From positions 2,480,001 through 2,544,000 of the forward strand of contig OZ251545.1 in assembly GCA_965243335.1 (NCBI GenBank): a stretch of DNA of 64,000 nucleotides, written 5' to 3'. The position numbers and the translations under genes were made by a program. The DNA is from JAJDXW01 sp965243335. GTDB taxonomy: Bacteria; Pseudomonadota; Gammaproteobacteria; HK1. Every line of letters starts with the position of its first letter. Within the stretch, counting starts at the first letter, position 1. Below the pieces are notes generated by a model that worked only from the letters and a program-made list of their open reading frames with translations, was not told the origin of the DNA and did no database searches. This document shows, one piece after another, positions 22,044 to 28,660 of this stretch.

Positions 22044-22640
22044 ATGTTCACCGGCATCGTCCAGACCCGCGGGGCCGTGACCCGCCTCGAAGCCCGGGGC
22101 GGCGACGCGCGGCTCGTGATCGACGCCCCGGACCTCGGCGAATTCCGGGTCGGGGACAGCATCAGCGTGAGCGGCGCCTGCCTCACCGCCGCCGCCCGCA
22201 CCGAACGCGGGTTCGCCGCCGACGTTTCGCGCGAGACCCTCGACCGCACCACCCTCGGCGCGCTCGGCGCGGGGGCGGCCGTCAACCTCGAGCTCTCGCT
22301 CACCCTCGCCTCCCCCCTCGGCGGACACCTCGTCAGCGGCCACGTGGACGGGGTCGGAGAGCTCCTCTCGCAGGAGGAGGACGCGCGCTCCCGGCGGCTT
22401 CGCTTCCGCGCGCCGGAGGGGCTCGCGCGCTACCTCGCGGCCAAGGGGTCGGTCTGCGTGGACGGGGTGAGCCTCACCGTGAACGAGGTCGAAGGCCGGG
22501 AGTTCGAGGTCAACGTGATCCCCCACACCGCGGCGGTGACGACCCTCGGCGACGCGCGCCCGGGGTCGTGGGTCAACCTCGAGGCGGACCTCATCGCCCG
22601 CTACGTCGAGCGCCTGCTGAACGGAGGCGGGGCCGCATGA
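22044..22640 (+). CDS. ribE: Riboflavin synthase alpha subunit
   Basis: Dismutates two 6,7-dimethyl-8-ribityllumazine molecules to riboflavin; soluble trimer. The 198-residue chain shows the two lumazine-binding barrels of the family: the first begins MFTGIVQTRGAVTRLE and contains SVSGACLTA, the second contains GHLVSGHVDGVGEL and VDGVSLTVNE. The stop overlaps the next start (ATGA at 22637-22640), implying translational coupling to ribBA. Confidence 0.97.
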   Translation: MFTGIVQTRGAVTRLEARGGDARLVIDAPDLGEFRVGDSISVSGACLTAAARTERGFAADVSRETLDRTTLGALGAGAAVNLELSLTLASPLGGHLVSGHVDGVGELLSQEEDARSRRLRFRAPEGLARYLAAKGSVCVDGVSLTVNEVEGREFEVNVIPHTAAVTTLGDARPGSWVNLEADLIARYVERLLNGGGAA

Positions 22641-23764
22641 GCGGGAAGGAGAAGGCCAGCTTCCATTCGACCCAGGCGCTCATCGAGGAATTCCGCAAGG
22701 GCCGCATGGTGGTGCTCGTGGACGACGAGAGCCGGGAGAACGAGGGGGACCTCGTGATCGCCGCGCAGCACGTCCAGCCGCACCACATCAACTTCATGGC
22801 GCGCTACGCGCGGGGGCTCATCTGCCTGCCGATGACCGCGGAGCGGTGCGACCGGATCGGCGTGCCGCCGATGGTCGAGCGCAACACCGAGCCGCACCGG
22901 ACGATGTTCACCGTCTCGATCGACGCGGCGGAAGGCGTCGGCACCGGCATCTCGGCCCACGACCGGGCGCTCACCGTCCAGCGGGCGGTGCGCCCGGAAG
23001 CCCGGCCCGAGGACTTCGTGCAGCCCGGACACGTCTTTCCCCTCCGCGCGCAGCCAGGAGGGGTGCTCACCCGGGCCGGGCACACCGAGGCGGCCTGCGA
23101 CCTCGCCCGGCTCGCGGGGCTCGAGCCGGCCGCCGTCATCGTCGAGATCATGAACGAGGACGGCACCATGGCCCGGCGCCCGGACCTCGACGTGTTCGCG
23201 CGCGACCACCAGCTCAAGATCGGCGCCATCGCGGACCTCATCGAGTACCGGATGCTGTACGAGCAGACGGTGGAGCGGGTCGGGGAATGCCGGCTCCCGA
23301 CCCCGTTCGGCGAGTTCCGGATGATCGGCTACCGCGACGTGATCGACGGGGCGGTCCACCTCGCCCTCGTCATGGGCGACGTAGACCGGGCCGATCCGGC
23401 CCTCATCCGGGTGCACGTCCAGGACTCGCTTCGCGACCTCGTGCACTCGCAGCGCCGCGACACCGGGTGGCCGCTCGGCGACGCGATGGACCGGGTGGCG
23501 CGGGAAGGGTCGGGGGTGGTGGTGGTGCTGCGCGGGGAGGAACGTCCCCAGGACCTCGTCCGGTCCTTCGAGTCGATGATGCGCTTCGACCAGGGCGAGG
23601 ACGCCGTGCCGCGCGAGTCGCACGAGGACCTCCGCACCTACGGGGTCGGGGCCCGGATCCTGCTCGACCTCGGGGTGAAGCGGATGCGGGTGCTGAGCGC
23701 GCCGAAGCGGATCCACGGCCTGTCCGGGTTCGGGCTCGAGGTCGTCGAGTACATCGAGAGCTGA
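22637..23764 (+). CDS. ribB: 3,4-dihydroxy-2-butanone-4-phosphate synthase with degenerate GTP cyclohydrolase II domain
   Basis: Makes the four-carbon precursor of lumazine from ribulose 5-phosphate. The N-terminal RibB domain (to about residue 205) is complete: VLVDDESRENEGDLVIAA with catalytic acids, RAGHTEAACDLARLAG, and the C-terminal RDHQLKIGAIADLI. The remaining 170 residues align with GTP cyclohydrolase II, but the zinc cysteines are missing: the region that should read S-E-C...C-x-C is RVHVQDSLRDLVHSQ. The second domain therefore cannot act as a zinc GTP cyclohydrolase and may be structural or regulatory, as known for several proteobacterial RibBA forms. The ATG overlaps the ribE stop. 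Confidence 0.94.
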   Translation: MSGKEKASFHSTQALIEEFRKGRMVVLVDDESRENEGDLVIAAQHVQPHHINFMARYARGLICLPMTAERCDRIGVPPMVERNTEPHRTMFTVSIDAAEGVGTGISAHDRALTVQRAVRPEARPEDFVQPGHVFPLRAQPGGVLTRAGHTEAACDLARLAGLEPAAVIVEIMNEDGTMARRPDLDVFARDHQLKIGAIADLIEYRMLYEQTVERVGECRLPTPFGEFRMIGYRDVIDGAVHLALVMGDVDRADPALIRVHVQDSLRDLVHSQRRDTGWPLGDAMDRVAREGSGVVVVLRGEERPQDLVRSFESMMRFDQGEDAVPRESHEDLRTYGVGARILLDLGVKRMRVLSAPKRIHGLSGFGLEVVEYIES

Positions 23765-23821
23765 TCCGGGTCGGGGCGCCGGAGCGGCGGCCGAAGCAGG
23801 ACGGAGCGAGGCGAGGCGAGC

Positions 23822-24292
23822 ATGGCCCACTACGACATCGCGCCGGGAGAGTACGAGGTCGCCGGAGCGGGGATCGGCATCGTGGCCGCCCGGTTCAACG
23901 CGCGCTTCGTCGACCGGCTGCTCGAAGGCGCGCTCCGGGTGCTGCGCCGGCACGGGGTGGCGGACCCGACCGTCGTGCGGACACCCGGGGCGTTCGAGAT
24001 CCCCCTCGCCGCCCGGCGCCTCGCCAGCGCGCCCGGCATGGAGGCGGTGATCGCCCTCGGCGCGGTCGTCCGGGGGGAGACCCCCCACTTCGACCACGTG
24101 GCCGCGAGCTGCGCCCAGGGGGTGATGAGGGCCGGGCTCGATTGCGGCGTCCCCGTCATCTTCGGCGTCCTGACGACCGATGACGACCTCCAGGCGGCCG
24201 CCCGCACCGGCGGGGAGCACGGCAACAAGGGAGAGGAAGCCGCCCACGCCGCCCTCGAGATGGTCACCCTGCTCCGCCGCGTGCCGCGCTGA
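23822..24292 (+). CDS. ribH: 6,7-dimethyl-8-ribityllumazine synthase
   Basis: Condenses the ribityl-uracil and dihydroxybutanone phosphate intermediates to lumazine. 156 residues with the family blocks GIVAARFNARFVDRLL, TPGAFEIPLAA, ALGAVVRGETPHFDHV (catalytic His in HFDHV) and FGVLTTDDDLQAAARTG. Assembles as a pentamer or 60-mer capsid in known homologues. It lies 57 bases after ribB and 14 before nusB; ribosome site GGAGCGAGGCGAGGCGAGC immediately upstream of the ATG. Confidence 0.97.
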   Translation: MAHYDIAPGEYEVAGAGIGIVAARFNARFVDRLLEGALRVLRRHGVADPTVVRTPGAFEIPLAARRLASAPGMEAVIALGAVVRGETPHFDHVAASCAQGVMRAGLDCGVPVIFGVLTTDDDLQAAARTGGEHGNKGEEAAHAALEMVTLLRRVPR

Positions 24293-24306
24293 GCGCTGAG
24301 CCAGGC

Positions 24307-24801
24307 ATGGCCCCCCCTCCGGACAGGACCGCGGCCAGACCGCGCGGGGGGGGCCGGCGCCGGGCCCGCTCCGCGGCGGTCCAGGCGCTCTACCAGTGGC
24401 ACATGACCGGCCAGGACGCGGCCGAGATCGAGAGCCAGTTCCTGACCGAGCGGCTTGCCGACGATGGGCCGGTCGTGGACCGCGGCTTCTTCCATGACCT
24501 CCTCCACGGGGTGGTCACCGGGGCGGAGGCGCTCGACCGGCGCCTCGAGCCCCTCCTCGACCGGCCGGTCGCCCAGGTCGATCCGGTCGAGCGCGCCATC
24601 CTGCGGATCGGCGCCTTCGAGCTGGTCGAGCGCCGCGAGATCCCGACCGGGGTGACGATCAACGAGGCGATCGAGCTCGCCAAGACCTTCGGCGGCGAGA
24701 ACGGCCATCGCTACGTGAACGGCGTGCTCGACCGGCTGGCACGCGACGTCCGGCCCGCCGCGGGCCGCGCCCCGCGGGACCCGCCGCCCGGCTCGACCTG
24801 A
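24307..24801 (+). CDS. nusB: Transcription antitermination factor NusB
   Basis: RNA-binding factor that with NusE acts on boxA sites in rRNA operons. 164 residues, all-helical family pattern: ARSAAVQALYQWHMTG near the start, VDPVERAILRIGAFEL in the middle and VTINEAIELAKTFGGENGHR then YVNGVLDRLAR at the end. It is the last gene of the glyA-to-nusB operon; thiL, often next, is absent, and the HlyD-family gene converges 10 bases later. Confidence 0.96.
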   Translation: MAPPPDRTAARPRGGGRRRARSAAVQALYQWHMTGQDAAEIESQFLTERLADDGPVVDRGFFHDLLHGVVTGAEALDRRLEPLLDRPVAQVDPVERAILRIGAFELVERREIPTGVTINEAIELAKTFGGENGHRYVNGVLDRLARDVRPAAGRAPRDPPPGST

Positions 24802-24811
24802 CCCGGACGCC

Positions 24812-26137
24812 TCAGCGTTCCCGGAGGGCGTTGCTCCCGTAGGCGACGAGGGGGGCGGTCACGTACTCGAGCAGCCGCCGCCGGCCGGTGCGGATGTCCA
24901 CCGCGGCGTGCATCCCCGGGCGGAGCGGGACGACCGCCCCGTCGATCTCGAGAGAAGGACGGGTGAGCGCGATGCGCGCGAGGTAGCCGGCCGTGAACTC
25001 CCCGAGCTCGTCCGCCGGCGGCTCCGGATCGGACCCGCCCATCGCATCGGGCGAGACCCCCTCCACCACCCCTTCGGTGGTCCCGTAGCGGGTGAAGGGA
25101 AAGGCGTCGATCTTGACGATCGCCCGCTGGCCGGCCTTGACGAACCCGACGTCCCGGTTGCGGACGTAAGCCCGGATCTCGATCCCGCCGCCGGCCGGCA
25201 CGACCGACATCAGCCGGTCGCCGCGCTGGACGAAGCCGCCCTCGGCCAGCTCTCCCACGCCCTGCACGACCCCGTCCACCGGCGCCGCGACGCGGTGCCG
25301 GACCCGACGCCGCTCGGCCTGGACGAGGTCTTCGCGAAGCTGGACGATCCGGAGCTCCATATCCACGAGCTCGCGCTGCCTCGCGGTCTCGTAGTCGAGG
25401 CGGAGAAGCCGCCCGGACGCCTCCAGGCGGGCGATCTCCTTCTCTTCCCGCCGCGCGTCGATGGCGAGCGACTCCCCCCGCCCCTCCATCTCGATCCGCC
25501 GGGAGAGCTCGTGCAGGTAGTCGTGGCGCGACGCGTGCGAGCGGGCGGAGAGCGCCGCGAGCCCGTCCACCCGCTCGCGGACGACCGGGAGCTGCCGTTC
25601 GACCAGGCGGCGCTCGACCGCGACCGCAGCCAGCCGCAGCCGCCTCGCCTCGATCTCCCGATCCGCCTCCGCAACGGCGGCCGCGAGCCGCCGGCGTTCG
25701 AGGTCGACGAGGCGAAGGTGGGCCGCCCATCCGTCCCCTTCCCCGCCCTCCTCCGCTCCGGAGAAGGAATGCGCCGCGCCGCCCATGGGCGGCGCGGCGT
25801 TCCCGGAACCAGGGCCGGATTCGGGGCCGGACCCGGCGGCGAGCAGGCGAAGCCGGCGCGCGGCGCGGCGGGCCTCCCCGAGGTCGGCCCCGATCCGCCG
25901 GATCTCGGACGCAACGATCGTGTCGTCCAGCGCGACGAGCGGATATCCCTTCCGGACCCGCGACCCGTCCTCCACGTGGAGCGCGGCGATCGTCCCGGTC
26001 TCGAGCGCCCGCACCTCCCGCGTGCGCTGCCGGGCGACGACCTCGCCCCGGGTCGGGGCGACGATGTCGACCTTCGCGATCCAGGCGACCGCGACCGCGG
26101 TGACGAGCAGCAGGGCGAGGGTGAGGACTATGCGCAT
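24812..26137 (-). CDS. HlyD-family membrane fusion protein (type I secretion adaptor)
   Basis: Periplasmic adaptor that would link the adjacent ABC transporter to an outer-membrane channel. One N-terminal membrane segment (residues 3-20, VLTLALLLVTAVAVAW), then a biotinyl-lipoyl half (GEVVARQRTREVRALETG, HVEDGSRVRKGYPL), about 200 residues of coiled coil, the second lipoyl half (VAAPVDGVVQGVGELAEGG) and a beta-barrel ending in RRRLLEYVTAPLV. A Gly/Pro/Ser-rich low-complexity insertion sits at about residues 105-135. The ATG at 26137 overlaps the end of the ABC gene by about 10 bases, so the two are coupled. No TolC-type channel lies in the window. Confidence 0.9.
   Translation of the reverse strand: MRIVLTLALLLVTAVAVAWIAKVDIVAPTRGEVVARQRTREVRALETGTIAALHVEDGSRVRKGYPLVALDDTIVASEIRRIGADLGEARRAARRLRLLAAGSGPESGPGSGNAAPPMGGAAHSFSGAEEGGEGDGWAAHLRLVDLERRRLAAAVAEADREIEARRLRLAAVAVERRLVERQLPVVRERVDGLAALSARSHASRHDYLHELSRRIEMEGRGESLAIDARREEKEIARLEASGRLLRLDYETARQRELVDMELRIVQLREDLVQAERRRVRHRVAAPVDGVVQGVGELAEGGFVQRGDRLMSVVPAGGGIEIRAYVRNRDVGFVKAGQRAIVKIDAFPFTRYGTTEGVVEGVSPDAMGGSDPEPPADELGEFTAGYLARIALTRPSLEIDGAVVPLRPGMHAAVDIRTGRRRLLEYVTAPLVAYGSNALRER
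25772..25799. repeat. 28 bp perfect palindrome inside the HlyD-family gene
   Basis: The 28 bases centred on CCCATGGG form a perfect palindrome (arms begin CGCCGCGCCGCCCA). It lies in the low-complexity insertion of the adaptor protein, where it encodes NAAPPMGGAA. It may be a chance product of GC-rich codons or a small inserted sequence. Confidence 0.6.
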
Positions 26138-27903
26138 CGCGCGAGCTGCGGCGGCAGGCACCGCGACCACATCGCGCTGTAGGCGCCGCGGGCGCGCAGG
26201 AGCTCGGCGTGCACGCCGGCCTCGACGAGCCGCCCGCCGCCGAGGACCAGGATCCGGTCGCTCGCGGCGACGGCGGCGAGCCGGTGGGTCGCGGCGAGGA
26301 CGGTGCGCGACCCGCGGAACCGCTCGATCCGCTCGAAGAAGGACGCCTCCTCCTCGTAGTCGAGCGCGCTCGTCGCCTCGTCCAGCACGAGGATCGCTGG
26401 GTCGCGCGCCAAGGCGCGGGCGAGGGCGATCCGCTGGCGCTGCCCTCCCGAGAGCGCTCCGCCGCGCTCCCCGACGGACGTCCGGTAGCCGTCAGGAAGC
26501 CGCTCGACGAAGTCGCGCGCTCCGGCCAGCTCGGCGGCCCGCGTCACCTCGTCGGGGCCGATCCCCGGGTCGCCGAGCGCGATGTTGTCGTAGACGGAGC
26601 CGCTGAAGAGCAGGGCCTGCTGGGGAACGACCCCCACCACCGACCGGAACGCCGTACCGTCGATCTCGTCGACCCGGAGACCGTCCACGAGCACCGCCCC
26701 CCGATCCGGGCGGCAGAGGCCGAGCAGGGCGCGCACCAGGGTGCTCTTGCCCGCGCCCGAAGCCCCCACGAGGGCGACGAACTCGCCGGGAGCGATCCGG
26801 AAGTCGACCCCGGCGAGGGCCGGGGCGCTCGCCGAGGGATAGCGTATGGTCACGTCCCGGAACCGGATCTCTCCCGCGGGCCGGCGGTCGACGGCGGCGC
26901 GGTCGGCCCCGTCGTCTACGGGTTCGTCGAGAAGCGCTTCGATGCGGCGGAGCGCGTCGCGGGTGCGCTGGAGGTCGGGCCAGATCCGGGAGGCCCGGAC
27001 GATCGGCGCGGAGAGCCGCATCGCGATGAGGTTGAAGGCGACGAGCTGCCCGAGGGTGATCTCCTGCGCCACGACGAGGCCCGCGCCGTACCAGAGGATG
27101 GCGGCGGTGAGGAGCCGCTGCACGAAGTCGGTCGCGTTCGAGACGTCGCTCGCGAGCCGATGCACCCCGTCCTGGACCTCCGCGGCGTCCCGCACCGCCG
27201 CCTGCCAGCGGCGATCGAGACGGTCCTCGAGTGCGAGCGCCCGGACGGTCTCGAGGTTGACCACGGTCTCGGTCACCACGAGCTTCGAGCGCTCCCCGCC
27301 GGCCGACGCCCGCCGGTTCCGGCGCCGCATGGCCGGAAGGGTGACCAGCACGATGAGCGCGTAGACGGGGATCCCGGCGATCGCGATGGCCGCCAGCCGC
27401 ACGTCCACGAGCAGCAGCAGGCCGGTGAACAGCACCGCGAGGACGACGTCCGTGACGTGGGCCACCGCCAGGCGTGCGACGAACGCCCGGACCCGCTCCA
27501 CCTCCTCGAAGGCGGGGAGCACCGCCGCCGCGGGCCGGGGGTCGGTGAACGGCCGATAGAGGAGGCGCCGGTACACGCTTCGGGAGAGCGACGACCAGGC
27601 ATCGGCGGCGGCGCGGCCGAGCAGGCGTTCGCGCGCGGTCGCGAAGAGGAGCTCGAACCCGCCCGCGAGCACGACCCCGAGCGCGATGACGTCCAGCGTC
27701 TCGAAGGCGCTGTTGACGATGACCCGGTCGATGACCAGGAGCAGGGCGATCGAGGGCACGAGCCCGAGGCATTGCACGAAGAACGACGCGCAGCTCGCAT
27801 GAAGAAGCGGGCGAACGTACGGACGGAGGATCGGCTCGCGGCCCGATCCCGCGGCGGGTCCCCCGAAGATCCGGGGAGGGGCCTCCCCCCTCGCTTCGTC
27901 CAT
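26128..27903 (-). CDS. ABC exporter of the type I secretion/peptide export class
   Basis: Inner-membrane exporter with fused membrane and ATPase domains, 591 residues. The membrane half has about six hydrophobic segments from residue 35 on (FFVQCLGLVPSIALLLVIDRVI first). The ATPase half has Walker A GASGAGKST, the Q-loop VVPQQALLFSGSV, signature LSGGQRQRIALARAL, Walker B AILVLDEATSALD and the switch His in AATHRL. It lacks the N-terminal C39 peptidase domain of bacteriocin processors and the C39-like domain of HlyB, so its length matches PrtD-type exporters. The ATG at 27903 lies 17 bases after the stop of the gp13-like gene. It belongs to the peptide locus 24812-32506. Confidence 0.92.
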   Translation of the reverse strand: MDEARGEAPPRIFGGPAAGSGREPILRPYVRPLLHASCASFFVQCLGLVPSIALLLVIDRVIVNSAFETLDVIALGVVLAGGFELLFATARERLLGRAAADAWSSLSRSVYRRLLYRPFTDPRPAAAVLPAFEEVERVRAFVARLAVAHVTDVVLAVLFTGLLLLVDVRLAAIAIAGIPVYALIVLVTLPAMRRRNRRASAGGERSKLVVTETVVNLETVRALALEDRLDRRWQAAVRDAAEVQDGVHRLASDVSNATDFVQRLLTAAILWYGAGLVVAQEITLGQLVAFNLIAMRLSAPIVRASRIWPDLQRTRDALRRIEALLDEPVDDGADRAAVDRRPAGEIRFRDVTIRYPSASAPALAGVDFRIAPGEFVALVGASGAGKSTLVRALLGLCRPDRGAVLVDGLRVDEIDGTAFRSVVGVVPQQALLFSGSVYDNIALGDPGIGPDEVTRAAELAGARDFVERLPDGYRTSVGERGGALSGGQRQRIALARALARDPAILVLDEATSALDYEEEASFFERIERFRGSRTVLAATHRLAAVAASDRILVLGGGRLVEAGVHAELLRARGAYSAMWSRCLPPQLARCA

Positions 27904-27919
27904 GTCCGCAGTGCCCGGA

Positions 27920-28579
27920 TCAGCCGGTTCCGGGGCGGCGGCCGCGCGCGCGCCGGTCTGGGCCGGCGCCCGCCTCGGCGCTCGCGCGCGCCCCTGCATT
28001 CGGGCGGCGCGCCCCCGGTACTGCCGCCCCGCCCGCCCCCGCCGGACCCGAGGGCGCGTCGGGGGCGGGCGGAGGAACGCGGGCGAGGTAGCGTTCGCGG
28101 GTTCCCGGCCGGAACGCCGCGAACTCCCAGAAGTCCTCACCCCCGACGCCGGCTCCCCGGTGCAGCACGAGCAGCTCGAATCCGAGCCAGGTGAGCCACC
28201 GGATGGCCAGCCGGTTCTCGGCCAGGACGAAGTTGGCGAGCACGTCGTGGCCGGCCATCAGGACCTCGACCCAGTACGGGCCTTCGCGCCGGAGCTGGCC
28301 ACGGAACCTCCCGAACTCCTCGGAGGCGAGGAGCCAGGCGGTTCCGACCCGCGGCTGCGGCCGGCGGCCGACCCCGAACATCGCCACCGGCCGGCGGCCG
28401 GCGAGGACCGTCCAGCAACGCCGCGCGTTGCGGAAGCCGGCCCCGAGGATCGCTTCCGCGGGCCGGCCGAACGCGGCCCGGACCTCGCGCCGGTCCGCCT
28501 CGCGAAGGCGCGGGGCCAGGTCCTCGACGTGCGCCGCGACTGCGGGGACGACCCGGGCTGGTTCCGGCCGGCGGTCCAT
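27920..28579 (-). CDS. Phage gp13-like (DUF2833) protein, GNAT-like
   Basis: 219 residues. Residues 15-140 resemble the T7 gp13 internal virion protein family: LREADRREVRAAFGRPAEAI, then WTVLAGRRPVAMFGVG, GTAWLLASEEF and the ending NRLAIRWLTWLGFEL. This core looks like an acyltransferase (GNAT) fold in which the last block is the RWL-x-LGF helix. The final 70 residues are a Pro/Ala/Gly/Arg-rich tail. In phages gp13 is needed for virion assembly; here it sits inside a non-phage exporter operon, with no other phage gene nearby. A modification of the small peptides is conceivable but is inference. Confidence 0.75.
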   Translation of the reverse strand: MDRRPEPARVVPAVAAHVEDLAPRLREADRREVRAAFGRPAEAILGAGFRNARRCWTVLAGRRPVAMFGVGRRPQPRVGTAWLLASEEFGRFRGQLRREGPYWVEVLMAGHDVLANFVLAENRLAIRWLTWLGFELLVLHRGAGVGGEDFWEFAAFRPGTRERYLARVPPPAPDAPSGPAGAGGAAVPGARRPNAGARASAEAGAGPDRRARGRRPGTG

Positions 28580-28660
28580 GGAAGTCGCCTCCCTGTGTCG
28601 TGTGGTCTTCAGCCGCCGCCGGCCCCGGCCGGGACGGCTCCTGCAAGGCTTCCGGCCGCG

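Noticed and set aside
26128..27903. ABC exporter as a C39-type bacteriocin processing transporter
   Set aside because: The protein starts only about 35 residues before the first membrane segment, so there is no room for the roughly 130-residue C39 peptidase and its Cys/His motifs are absent.
26128..28140. Longer start for the ABC exporter giving 670 residues
   Set aside because: The extra 79 residues overlap the gp13-like gene in another frame and are Arg/Pro-rich; the ATG at 27903, 17 bases after that gene, fits the operon.
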